This document shows, one piece after another, positions 53,575-64,000 of a stretch of 64,000 nucleotides of DNA. Each line of letters opens with the position of its first letter. The first letter of the stretch is position 1. The DNA is taken from NCBI RefSeq assembly GCF_030272615.1, contig NC_081408.1:408516889-408580888 (forward strand), in the 5' to 3' direction. The stretch comes from Cryptomeria japonica. Its lineage: Eukaryota > Streptophyta > Pinopsida > Cupressales > Cupressaceae. The notes beneath the pieces are model-generated. The model searched no databases. It saw nothing but the letters and a program-made list of their open reading frames with translations, and was not told the origin of the DNA. A program made the translations under genes and the position numbers.

Positions 53575-54854
53575 TACAACTTGGGTTAAGAGCATAGACA
53601 ACCATATGAAGTGGAGTGTTCATTTTGCTCCACCTTTTTGTCAAAATAGGCTTGATATGTGCTACACAGAATTCCAATTCATGATCCTTGCAATGAAATG
53701 CTTGTTTCATTTGGTCAAAGATGCTACAAATATCTCATAATCCTCTCCAAGGCCAAGAGAGTCTATATTATCGTATGCCAGATTACTCCCATAACAAGGA
53801 ATATAATAGAGCAAATGTATTTGCAAGCAACATTCAAAAACACGTCAAAAAATAAAATAAAATTAATAGTGAATGTTAGATTTTTTCAAAATTATATATT
53901 AGAGATAAAATAAACATTCTAAATTTTGTACCTCATAGTGAACCACCAAGCAATGTCAAGTACCTTTTTTTCACCATATTCCCTTCTTTTGACTTTCCCT
54001 TAGCTCACTTTTTCCACTCTTCACAAGCTACCATGGATTGTAGAGCCATCTACAGTTCCAAGATCCGTTATAATAAATGAATGAAGTAGATAGCATATTG
54101 AGTCAACATTGGTTTGAGAAATTCCTTCTTTGAAAAACCCTAAAGAATGCAAGTAATGTGTGGTAGTTGTATACAAACATCTGTATGTCTCTAGCTTTGG
54201 CTATCAATATCTTCACCCAAGCTATCATCCCTATGTGTTCAAAAAAAATTATTGAATGAATGAATAAAACATGGGGTCCAAAAAATAGTTTTAAGTGCTT
54301 GCTACCATCAGACTAGTTAACTTACAAACATGACATAAATTAGTCACAATTTGCACAACACAAGGTTCGATCTCTTCAATGGCCTTCCATAAAAGATGAA
54401 AATTGATGTTTGTATCCTTGCATTTCTCGGAGCAATTAATAGTTCTAAGAAAATATGAGCCAATTGAACATGTAACAATAATAGTAACGAGTGGTTGATG
54501 TTGAAATTTAGCATGTCCATTCATGACAATGGAGCAAACTATCCTTATCCATATTTATGTTATTTTTTCCATCAACAAGTTCACCTTTGGATATTGTTTG
54601 TTGTTGAGGAAGGCACACATTTAATGATGTTCTCTAGTGGGCATATGAGAATAAAATTGTGTTTTTTTTTGAACATTTCCTTGAAATATGGAGACCATGC
54701 CACATGAAATGGGATGTCATGGTATTAAAAGAGTTTGGCTACAATTTCATTAATGTCCTCATGTGTTTGTATGTTCAACTTTGTAACTGTTTTTCATCCA
54801 TGACTAGCAGCCTTCCTCTTCCATCTACTACTACGTCTTCCCTCATAACATCTC
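53575..54854 (-). pseudogene. hAT transposase middle part (DUF659 region)
   Basis: Minus strand. Frame 54291-54524 reads NGHAKFQHQPLVTIIVTCSI, then YFLRTINCSEKCKDTNINFH and LLWKAIEEIEPCVVQIVTN, which matches the DUF659 region of hAT transposases. Upstream pieces include AWSPYFKEMFK (near 54650), downstream RWSKMNTPLHMVVYALNP (near 53620). Many stops and shifts occur. The high-coordinate end is cut exactly by the insertion of the short LTR element at 54855. Confidence 0.7.
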
Positions 54855-55706
54855 TGTTGTTTTTTTGTGTAACTAGGATAGGAAAATAAAAAGGATTCGG
54901 ATTGCCTTAAGGCATCATCCGAATCCTTATAGGGCTGGGCCCTTCTTCATTAAGGAGGCGTGTAAATAGGGTTGGGCCCTATCTCCATCTAATGTACTTA
55001 TGTAAAAGGGCACATAGGGCTGGGCCCTATCTATGTGCACAAATTAGGATAGGGCTGGGCCCTTTCTCTTCCACACGCTAAGCAAGGTCAAATGTGTGAG
55101 ATTGTAGCATCTACCTTAGAACCTAGGATAGGGCTGAACCTAAATAAATCATGGAGTGAGATATAGGGCCGACCCTATCTTGCACATATAACGTGGGAAA
55201 AGTACAAAGAATTTAGCGCCAAAAGGTGCCTTATTGGGCTCTCCCAATAAGGCACCAATCCTCATATATAAAAGCTACATAGAATGCATCTTGATACAAT
55301 TATCATATATGCGAATCAGATTTGCAATAACAGTGCGAAATATATCTGCTCTCCTTTGGCGTGAAGATACCTGATCTATGGATGCGACTCTGCTCTGATT
55401 GATGCGAACTTAAGTCTATTGTTCATGTTGAAGAAGGCACGGTTATGCTGATTACAAAAAGGTCATTTGAAGCTGAAGATATCTGCACATTTATTCAGCC
55501 TGAGATAAGTGTTGTAAGACTGCAATTTTATTCATAATGAATAATCAGATCTAAGGATCTGTTGTTGCTGGGTTTTTCCTCCAAGAGGGAGGTTTTCCCA
55601 GGGTAGACTTGTGTTGTGTGCCCTTTCTATTTGTGTGCTTTGATTCTTGTGACTGTGCATTATTATTTCCTGCTCATTATTGTTAATCTGATCACGAAAA
55701 CTAACA
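54855..55706 (+). repeat. TRIM-like 5' LTR with palindromes
   Basis: 852 bp from TGTTGTTTTTTTGTG to GAAAACTAACA. Contains a 38-bp near-palindrome (54891-54928; AAGGATTCGGAT and ATCCGAATCCTT), about six copies of AGGGCTGGGCCCT-like half-palindromes, a perfect 14-bp stem GGTGCCTTATTGGG (55225-55238) with CCCAATAAGGCACC (55243-55256), and TATATAAAAG at about 55263. Confidence 0.92.
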
Positions 55707-55719
55707 TGGTATCAGAGCC
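55707..55719 (+). other. Primer binding site of the short LTR element
   Basis: TGGTATCAGAGCC, the canonical initiator-tRNA-Met match, directly after the 5' LTR. Confidence 0.9.
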
Positions 55720-56534
55720 TAGGTTTGCATGTGTAGTGATCAGATTTACAGCCTGGACTTCTGTGTGACAGCTAGGGTTTTCAGATGATTACATGCACAG
55801 TCAAGGTCCTTCATCTGCATCAATGGATTCCTCATCCTCTTTAGTATCTTAGAACCTTCAAAGGTGATGAATGTCAATTTATTTCAAGGGAGATAGGTAA
55901 GTGTTGTAGGTGATTTGAAGCTACCTTAAAACTTACTTTATTTTGATACTTGTTGTCATCCTTATATATTTCTGCTATCACATACCTGCTATCACTTATA
56001 TATTCGATGTTTTCATGGCTGAATAGTGATAATGTATATATATGGATGTGTATTAGGATCCGAGCATAGGTAAATGTCTTCTATCTATATGTTTGAATCT
56101 ATGTGTTGAGGGTTTGTAAGGGTTGGTGTTTTGTTTTACTATATCATGTCTCTAAGGTAACCTAATGTCTACTCTTGAAGATAATGTTTTCAGATTATGT
56201 CTCTCTGAAGAAAGCATTCATGCATGACCTGAGAAGCCCTACCTCAATCAGATCTTGTAGTCGGACTAATTATGAAAGTCTACCTTTCATCTCTCTCTCT
56301 TTTAAGATGCTACGGGTCCACTTCGTAAGTAAGAATGAATCATCAGGTCTGTGAATTCTTTATTTAGATAGGGTTTTAAAGGGAGTCTTGATATCTTTTA
56401 ATATCTCATTTCATTCTTGGGTTCTAATCATTATGGTTTAATAGAGGAATTGATAATTTATATCTAATGTATATTCCTTGTCTATTGCAAAATGTTTATT
56501 TATGATGATACTAACCATGATACACTGGGTGTAT

Positions 56535-56700
56535 CATCCACCCTTTGCGGAGTGCAAGGTGGCAGTTCTCTCTCACCCTCTGCGGAGTGCAAGGTGGTAG
56601 TTCTTTCCACCCTCTGTTGAGTGCAAGGTGGCGGTTATTTCTCACCCTCTGCGGAGTGCAAGGTGAGTTCATTGTCTGTGGTGTGCAAGGTGACAGGTTG
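56535..56700 (+). repeat. About 35-bp tandem repeats in the TRIM-like interior
   Basis: CACCCTCTGCGGAGTGCAAG then GTGGCAGTTCT recurs four to five times, with weaker relatives (CCTCTGCGGTTGTGCATG, CCTTTGCGGATATGCATG) at about 56725-56835. Overlapping ORFs on both strands derive from the repeat. Confidence 0.8.
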
Positions 56701-57092
56701 TTCTTCTCAGTGAAGAAGCTTATGTATCCTCTGCGGTTGTGCATGATTTATGTTGTATGGTTATATATATCTTTGAGTAGTAATTACTGCAGGTGTGCAT
56801 ATGGAAAGGTATCTGTTATCCTTTGCGGATATGCATGATGAAAGATCATGGTGTTACATACAGGTCCCCAGGAAAGTGTAAAGTAATGAAGCGTTGGCTT
56901 CATCCTCAGCAGGCATTGCAAGAGAAGATCATGTAAAGGTTCATTGTAATGTAATTGCGTGAGCAAATCACAAATTGTATATTGATTGTACTATTAGGGC
57001 TGGGCCCTAATCCTAAACCTTGTAAATGTTCATGCCATGGGTTTGTCCATGAGAATTTGGCTATCTATTTATTTTCCTCCCTAGTTAAGGAG

Positions 57093-57938
57093 TGTTGTTT
57101 TTTTGTGTAACTAGGATAGGAAAATAAAAAGGATTCGGATTGCCTTAAGGCATCATCCGAATCCTTATAGGACTGGGCCCTTCTTCATTAAGGAGGCGTG
57201 TAAATAGGGCTGGGCCCTATCTCCATCTAATGTACTTATGTAAAAGGGCACATGGGGCTGGGCCCTATCTATGTGCACAAATTAGGATCGGGCTGGGCCC
57301 TTTCTCTTCCACACGCCAAGCAAGGTCAAACGTGTGAGATTGTAGCATCTACCTTAGTGCCCGGGATAGGGCTGAACCTAAATAAATCATGGAGTGAGAT
57401 ATAGGGCCGACCCTATCTTGCACATATAACGTGGGAAAAGTACAAAGACTTTAGCGCCAAAAGGTGCCTTATTGGACCAACCCAATAAGGCACCAATCCT
57501 CATATATAAAAGCTACATAGAATGCATCTTGATACAATTATCATATACGTGAGTCAGATCTGCAATAACAGTGCGAAATATATCTGCTCTCCTTTGGTGT
57601 GAAGATACTTGATCTATGGATGCGACTCTGCTCTGATTGATGCGAACTTAAGTCTATTGTTCATGCTGAAGAAGGCACGGTTATGCTGATTACAAAAAGG
57701 TCTTTTGAAGCTGAAGATATCTGCACATGTATTCAGTTGGAGATAAGTGTTGTAAGACTGCAATTTTATTCATAATGAATAATCAGATCTGAGGATCTGT
57801 TGTTGCTGGGTTTTTCTCCAAGAGGGAGGTTTTCCCATGGTAGACTTGTGTTGTGTGCCCTTTCTATTTGTGTGCTTTGATTCACTCTGCATTATTATTT
57901 CCTGCTCATTATTGTTAATCTGATCACGAAAACTAACA
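57093..57938 (+). repeat. TRIM-like 3' LTR
   Basis: 846 bp, same ends as the 5' LTR. The palindrome is at 57129-57166, and the stem upstream of TATA is retained (GGTGCCTTATTGG and CCCAATAAGGCACC). A weak purine stretch AAGGAG precedes it. Confidence 0.92.
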
Positions 57939-57943
57939 ATCTC

Positions 57944-58350
57944 TACTAGTTGTAGATAACAATTTTAAATACTTTGGCATAAATGATAGAGGTACATATC
58001 TAGCTTTTCCCCCACTCTGCCCCCAAAACATAGCCATTTTAGCCATCTCTTCTAAAATTATTTTTTCACAAATCCTAACCCCATGTCTAGAAAGGCTTAA
58101 TAAATGGTGCCCAACCTTACCATAAGTCCAGTGGAAATCGATTTGAGATTTATGATAGAACTTATGTCTACTCTCCCTTGAATTTTTTAGAATTTTCTTT
58201 GTCCAAAATGGTGATGTATTTGAAATAAGGTTTTAGAGGGTTTGAATGGGTCTTTCCATATTTATTGACAATAGTTGAATGACATGTAAAAGGGGTTCCT
58301 ACAACATTTTTATTCTTAGATGTTGGGATTAGGTGCCATTCACCTTGCAA
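57944..58350 (-). pseudogene. hAT transposase N-terminal part with BED finger
   Basis: Minus strand. Starts MQGEWHLIPTSKNKNVVGTP (58168-58350) and continues FKGESRHKFYHKSQIDFHWT, then YGKVGHHLLSLSRHGVRICE, the region of a BED zinc finger whose first cysteines are gone. It ends at the target site of the short LTR element, whose other side (54854) carries the next part of the gene. Confidence 0.6.
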
Positions 58351-58399
58351 ATCGTAGACACACTATAATAGTTTTATTTAGTATTGTTGATAAATTATT

Positions 58400-59180
58400 G
58401 TTGCGTCTCCAAGGGACATGGGAAAAGTAGACTTGGACACCCCTATATGTGGTAGTTAAATTATTTATCCTTTCACATGTAATTGTAGTGGGATTTAGTC
58501 AAGAGTTACTTTTGTAGAGAAACAAAAGTGGGTAAGGATCACAATGCATAAGAAGGCGTATGAGCATTTTCTACTATTGGAGCTTATAACAGATTTGGTC
58601 AATCTTCTCATGGAACACCTAGGATTGGGATCTTGACCAATTCAATCATTATGATAGAATCTATGATGGTTATGACATAGGAAGTGGATGTAATGTGTGT
58701 AAGAAGGGTGAGTTACTATTTGGGTTATGTTGACTATTTTGGTGAGGTGTGAGATATCCCATCAAAAATTGGATGCTTAGTTTTGGGTGTGTGCTATTGG
58801 CCACTTGTTTTGGAATACCAATCATGGTATCTTATATTCATCTCTCGTGTATATTTGTGCTTTGAGATGGTAGTATCATTAGATAGTTTTGCAGGGTATT
58901 TGAGCTATGTTATGTAGTCAATGTTTAGAGGGATAAGCTGATGTATTGTAACTTTATTATTTATACAAGCTCGGGTCTCTTTGGTGTGAATTTTTTTCTT
59001 GAAAGGGTTTCCCCATGTAAATCTTTGTGTTATGGTTGGCATCTACTTTGCGGTTGATTTCCATTTCCTCTTATGATTTATCATTGTTATTGAATTTGGC
59101 TGCATTAAGAGCAACATGTCTTATTGTATAGCTACACTTTGTTTCAACATTTGGTATTCCGTATTAGAGCCACAATTGAC
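58400..59180 (+). mobile_element. Old LTR end with primer-site-like sequence
   Basis: Low-identity LTR-like DNA whose end reads TTTCAACATTTGGTATTCCG then TATTAGAGCC (about 59139-59170), a disturbed TGGTATC-AGAGCC primer site. No start or partner LTR was found. Confidence 0.35.
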
Positions 59181-59278
59181 TTGATATACAGTTTTATTAT
59201 TTTAAATGGTATAGGTTTGTTTATTTATTAAAATTATAACAATAGTAACACTTATAATTGTCAATAAACAAATAATTT

Positions 59279-60010
59279 GTTTTTTTTTGATCGATAATGG
59301 GCCGAGGCCGTAAACTTTATTAATTTTGAAGAAAATAATTACAATATTGTACAAATTCGGTTCGGTGTGGGCACCGGTAGGAAAGAACCGAATGAAGAAA
59401 ACCCCCGGTCTTGCCCAAGGAAAAATCCTGGAATAATTTACATGTCCTTGGTAGCCAGAAATCTGACTTCTTAAGGGATTACAATAATAATTTGAACAAT
59501 ACATCTTGCTGTCGACAATTTAAACATGACTTCTACATCAAGGATCTGAATTGTAGGTGAATCCTTCAGGTGGTAAGGAACGAGCAGAGAGACCAAGGAT
59601 TTATTCGAATGCTGACCGAGCTGGGGATGAACGAGCTGGATTCTGAATTTTGCAAACCTTGAGCAATGCTTTCCTACACACTCAAAGTTAGGATAACCAT
59701 ATAACCACATTATACTATGGAAGGAAGGAAGTCGCTTGCATTGGCTCCATCTAATTCTCAGAGACCGGTGCCCTTAAAGTTCCTAGAATAAGGTTGTCTT
59801 GCAAAACTGCATTCTACAAAAATGAAAATATAAAACGAACCAGGGCCATTACAGCCGTGGTCAAAAAATCGATGGGGTTAAAGGTGAGCCGCTCAGGGAG
59901 AGCAAAACGAGGGGAAGGAACCCAATGTACCCCATCCACATGATCCCAGATGCATGAAGGTGAAATATTAACAGAAGTATCTACAACATCGTACCTATAG
60001 CCACTTGAAT
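59279..60010 (-). mobile_element. 3' tail of a non-LTR retroelement
   Basis: Minus strand ends in AATAAAGTTTACGGCCTCGG, then CCCATTATCGATC, followed by a run of about ten A (T run at 59280-59290 on +). This is a common 3' end of plant LINEs. Upstream frames (59471-59710 and 59814-60014, -) show no clear domain; the 5' limit is a guess. Confidence 0.5.
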
Positions 60011-60439
60011 GCATATGTGTTAATATTTCTGCCTTGCATTATATGAACACACCTGCATCTATGTGTGTATACTTGTGCTGAGATAGATACTTCACTAATA
60101 AACCCTATAGCATAAAATTGCATCCTTTCTACGTCCTAAAGTCGATGATATAAATATGTGAAAGCCACTAAAAAAGGTATTGCATATCATAGGAGTTATC
60201 TTAAGCGTCTGCATATAATAGTAGTTATCTTGAACGTCTGATTACTATAAACATATAGCTTCAAAAAAGCAAGTCAGTCAATAAACAAATATTTAAATAT
60301 GCCATAATTTGCAATAAAGAAATACTCATCAATTCATAATTTAGTGATTTGTCAAATTTCAATAAAAGATGGAAACTAAAATCAATATTCAATAATCTTT
60401 GTATTGCTTTGTATTGAGAACATAAAAGTCAGCATTTGG

Positions 60440-62250
60440 TTCAATTTCATTTAAACCACAATGCCACTTCCACTGGCCATGTCATAAATAGAAGATGCCT
60501 CATTAATAGAGACTTTGGTAAGTTGTGCAACAATAGCATCTAAGTTGGCAAACTTATGACTTAGAAGCCAATTCTTTGTCATTCCCTTTCTAAAATCAGA
60601 TTTCTTATGTGACAAGAAATGCAAGTTGGAGTGCACAAAGACCAAATCCTTGTCTTGTTTTGCACCCAATCAGTTGTGTTTAATTGAGTGGATGAAGGAG
60701 TACATATTCTACTTTCACTCAGTTGAAGAAGAACTTGCAATTTGTTGAATTTGCATACATTTATAGTGATAAAAAATAAATTATAATATATAGTAGCAAA
60801 AGAAAAATGCAAAAGTTAAAAAATAAAAAGATGCATACTTGACATAAAATTTTTATTGCAATAGGTTGTAGGTAAATAGAGCCTTGGCCATGTAGGTATC
60901 ACCTTTCACGAACACCTTTTTTGTACTTATCTCGAAGAGCGCAAACGTCATCATTCTTTGAAGATATGAAGTGGCCAAGCTCACTTCAAGACAATATTCT
61001 ATATATCTACATCTAGTAATATTCTTTTGAATGCAGTGTTGTACCCAATAGCATCCTCTTTATCTTTATGTTGTCATCCTCCTTAGCAACGAAAGTATCT
61101 CTTTGTTATAATACTTTGGTGGCAAACCAAATGTTAGGAGATGCAACGGTGTGGTCATTTTGTTCCAATAATCAACAATAATATTTTGCACACATTTGAG
61201 AAATGCATCTATGTAGTTATCCTCTTTGGCTTTTATTATGGTCTTTATTTTTCAACCATGGAGTCCATGCAATCATAAATTTCACCTAAACATGGTTGAT
61301 TTGTATCAACATATCTGATAATATTCATAATGGACTTAGTGAAACTTAAAACATATTCCACATGATTTCACCACTCATCATCTAGGATCAATAATGCTTT
61401 GACATTTTGGGCTCTCTCCATATGTGATTGTCTCCATACGCTTCAAACAATGTTGATGACCATGGCCTAAATGCTTCTCGCACATTCACAAGTCGTCTTA
61501 AAACAAATGCATGTAATGCGAATCGAGTCTCCACAACTTAACATGGTGCAAAAGGTAGAACAAATTATAAATTTGAAAGTAGATGACACATCACCAAGTT
61601 GGAGGAGGTCATGGAGATGGCTTGTGACACATGATGATTCGTCACAAACATTTGAATCTCCTCAGCCTACATTTAGATTTCTTTGACCCACTCGATCGTT
61701 GTGCCAAGATTTTGCAATATCAAGTTGAAAGAGTAGACGACACATGGTGTTTGAAAAATATGCTCATATATATCCTCCACCATTGAACTAGCTACCTTGC
61801 AAGTTTTAGCATGGTTTGTTATGACTTGGACATTGTTTTTAGGCTCTACTGTCTTAATGCATTGTATGAGGAAATTGGCAATGAAAGTTGCATCCTTCAC
61901 TTACCCTTACATTCAACTGCCTTCAATAACATTGCCCATTTAGGGAACATTATGATGGCATTCACTAGTGGTTTGTTTTTGCAATCCTTCCATCCATCAG
62001 AAATGGACACTCCTATTTAGGGCCATGTATTGTTGATTGCTCTCAATAATGCGTCTACATAATCTTTTTCTTGGTCAATAAGGTGGTGGTCACCTATTCA
62101 TATCTAGGGCTAATGTAATCAATAGGTGCTTTCACCATTGCTATCAACATATCTTGCCAATATGGTGATCTAACAAGGTTGAGAGGAAGCCAATGCAATT
62201 AGCAATGCTTTCATATGTGACCTTCCTTTCCTCATTCTTGAAGGCCTTTT
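60440..62250 (-). pseudogene. hAT transposase remnant, third copy
   Basis: Minus strand, order from high to low coordinate: NPFFLIKKAFKNEERKVTYE (near 62230); GVSISDGWKDCKNKPLVNAI (near 62000); DUF659-like VQVITNHAKTCKVASSMVED and IFQTPCVVYSFNLILQNLG (61673-61900); WWNHVEYVLSFTKSIMNIIR and CLGEIYDCMDSMVEK (near 61260-61370); then a dimerisation-domain trace YSFIHSIKHN and LGAKQDKDLVFVHSNLHFLS (60451-60720). It retains the family order but is split by many stops and shifts. Terminal inverted repeats were not found. Confidence 0.75.
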
Positions 62251-62333
62251 TAATGAGAAAGAAAGGGTTTATTCTCTTATTAGGAAGATGATGGTGGCAT
62301 GAAATGATGTGGGCTAGCTGGTTGTGTTAGACA

Positions 62334-63075
62334 ACTAGGAGGTTCTTACAATCCTTTCTTGGAAAGAGGATGTACTTGTTTTTGTAATCCTTTCTTTGAA
62401 AGAGGATGTACTCTCTCCTTTGATTTGTTACTTACCACACCGATGTCCTTTTATTCTTTGATGTATCTCATCATTTGGTTTTTTGCAACTCCTGTTTATT
62501 GGACAAACTATTATTCTTGAGTCGATAATAGTGCATAGGTGAGATTTCACTCAACTATACGAATTCTTATACTCATTCCCACTAGGAGGTTTTTACGATC
62601 CTTTTTTGGAAAGAGGATGTACTTGTTTTTGCAATCCTTTCTTTGAAAGAACATGTACTCTCTCCTTTGATTTGTTACTTACCATGCCGACGTCCTTTTA
62701 TTCTTTGATGTATCTCATCATTTGGTTTTGTAACTCCTTTTTATTCAGCCTTGGACAATGAGTCGATAATAGTGTATAGGTGAGATTTCACTCAACTATA
62801 CGAATTCTTATACTCATTTCCACTAGGAGGTTTTTACGATCCTTTCTTGAAAAGAGGATGTACTTGTTTTTGCAATCCTTTCTTTGAAAGAGGATGTACT
62901 CTCTGCTTTGATTTGTTACTTACCATGCCGACGTCCTTTTATTCTTTGATGTATCCCATCATTTGGTTTTTTGCAACTCTTGTTTATTCAACCTTGGACA
63001 AACTTTTATTCTTGAGTCGATAATAGTGTATGGGTGAGATTTCACTCAACTATACGAATTCTTACTCTTTCCCAC
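62334..63075. repeat. Three 241-bp tandem repeats
   Basis: Units begin ACTAGGAGGTT at about 62334, 62581 and 62822 and end with CTATACGAATTCTTA. Each contains two copies of ATCCTTTCTTTGAAAGAGGATG (a short palindrome, here with mismatches) and GAGTCGATAATAGTGTATAG. The first unit is 6 bp longer. Confidence 0.85.
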
Positions 63076-63900
63076 ACTAGCAACAATGCCAACAATAAGC
63101 ACCACCATCAACGAGTTACTCAATAATGGTTGCATGTCATTAAAGCTACAAATTTAAATGAGCACTTTACATGTGGCCCAACTAAACTAGAACTATTAGC
63201 TATTTTGCATGAATAACAATAAAAATTCACAAATTTAGAACTCTACATTGTGTTTGCTTAAATAAACAAAAGAAGGGCATTATGAATCCTATATTACTTA
63301 TAAAAGGTTTAAAAAAATATTTAAATATTGCTTTAATTTTTTTTTTTTTTGAAATAAAATCTAAAAAATATTGAAAAAATTCTTCAAAACTTTAAAAATT
63401 ACAAGATTTGTTCAACTTTAAAACTCCATAGTTGGCGCTCCCTTTATGGCTTTTAATTAATCACTTTATGAGATTAATATATTTAACTCTTTTTATCCCT
63501 TATAACCCCTTTCCTGTAAAGTTATTTAATATAATTAATAATATTAGAGTCAATGTTTGATAGGACTTTAATAAATTAAATTAAATCATTAAACTTCAAT
63601 TAATGCCAATAACAATTCATGAGACTAATCTTGCCAACTTTTCAGATATAGCCATGATGCCCATTGATCATCATGTCACTTACTACAAATAGTAAGTATG
63701 ATCCAAATGTCCAAGTGACTTACTAAATCTATTAAGTGTGTATCAAAGAGCCCCGAATGATCTCAAGAAGGCATACCACAAATAAATTGGGACACTGGAC
63801 TGAAGAAATTGAAATAAGCACCAAAAGGTCAGCTGAAGAGCCATAGAACACCCTCAAAAGGGTCCCCTAATCACCATGTTAGCCTACGGGAACCAAGGTT
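63076..63900. other. AT-rich, no gene seen
   Basis: Probably part of the minus-strand LTR that starts at 63950, but its other end was not identified. Confidence 0.35.
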
Positions 63901-63975
63901 AATAGGCTAATCATACAAATAGTGCTAATGCTTAAGAAGGGGACATTATAGTCTGCCCTCCTTGAAATTGCTTGT
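63901..63975 (-). mobile_element. Start of a minus-strand 3' LTR with polypurine tract
   Basis: On the minus strand the sequence reads CAATTTCAAGGAGGGCAGAC (a purine-rich tract, about 63951-63970), then TATAATGTCCCCTTCTTAAG, an LTR-type start at 63950. The interior of this element, probably Ty3/gypsy, would lie beyond the right edge of the window. Confidence 0.5.
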
Positions 63976-64000
63976 CCCCCAACAATTCACACCTGTACAC

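Larger units (their letters stand above)
54855..57938 (+). mobile_element. Short non-autonomous LTR retrotransposon (TRIM/LARD-like)
   Basis: 3,084 bp, bounded by LTRs 54855-55706 and 57093-57938 and a perfect duplication ATCTC (54850-54854 and 57939-57943). A primer binding site TGGTATCAGAGCC lies at 55707-55719. The 1,386-bp interior has no gag or pol frame, so it depends on another element's proteins. By eye the LTRs differ at about 30 of 850 positions plus small indels. It is inserted inside a decayed hAT gene. It is longer than classical TRIMs and shorter than typical LARDs. Confidence 0.92.

Noticed and set aside
56511-56838. ORFs on both strands with repeated Cys/Thr/Pro peptides
   Set aside because: They translate the 35-bp tandem repeat of the non-autonomous LTR element; overlap on both strands argues against coding.
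54855-57938. Cassandra-type TRIM carrying 5S rRNA in its LTR
   Set aside because: No 5S rRNA-like promoter or sequence was recognised in the LTRs.

Overview
This window reads as nuclear DNA of a seed plant, most likely a conifer. It holds one host gene with very long introns, and almost everything else is decayed transposons and satellite-like repeats. The host gene is the 5' half of FIE, the plant ESC/EED-type WD40 subunit of Polycomb Repressive Complex 2, on the + strand. Six exons with GT..AG borders join into about 206 codons: 19818-19997, 38002-38067, 38214-38336, 38444-38524, 38632-38724 and 38873-38948. Intron 1 is 18 kb. No later exon was found, so intron 6 should run past the right edge (more than 25 kb). 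Species assignment is inference from intron size and repeat content.

Left of FIE (1-19800): an unidentified membrane-type ORF (164-595, -). A nearly full-length but broken L1-type LINE (about 880-6890, -) with ORF1, endonuclease, RT, zinc finger and RNase H. A decayed multi-exon gene of unknown family (7691-9973, -) with four consecutive phase-0 exons of 90, 72, 90 and 72 bp. Then two arrays of one satellite family in opposite orientation (about 10885-12860 and 17830-19340). They flank a Ty3/gypsy remnant (13504-16280, -) with a protease and a G-patch. A promoter-like block (two G-boxes, hairpin, TATA; 17465-17540) reads into the second array, which stops about 480 bp before the FIE start codon.

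Inside FIE intron 1: a complete Ty1/copia element (23886-29794, TSD ATAGA), a 4.5-kb solo LTR ('LTR-A', 29953-34417, TSD GTATT), a minus-strand LTR start near 35388 and a LINE RNase H remnant (about 35590-36260).

Downstream of exon 6: a 6.1-kb relative of the solo LTR ('LTR-B', 39614 to about 45740). It shares both ends, the TATA region and the R/U5 part with LTR-A, but carries a different repeat array and a decayed reading frame of about 1,040 codons inside the LTR. Next are a TA-rich microsatellite split by a hAT transposon (46497-49909), and a second hAT gene broken by an LTR-like block (51123 to about 53570) and by a small non-autonomous LTR element (54855-57938, TSD ATCTC). After these come a 3' tail of a non-LTR element, a third hAT remnant (60440-62250), three 241-bp tandem repeats and the 3' end of a minus-strand gypsy element leaving the window at the right edge.

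Most notable: the LTR-A/LTR-B pair, in which one LTR family keeps its termini and promoter while the U3 interior holds different arrays of short repeated cores (one with a 167-bp period) and, in one copy, a long ORF. All boundaries were read by eye; no alignment or database search was run.
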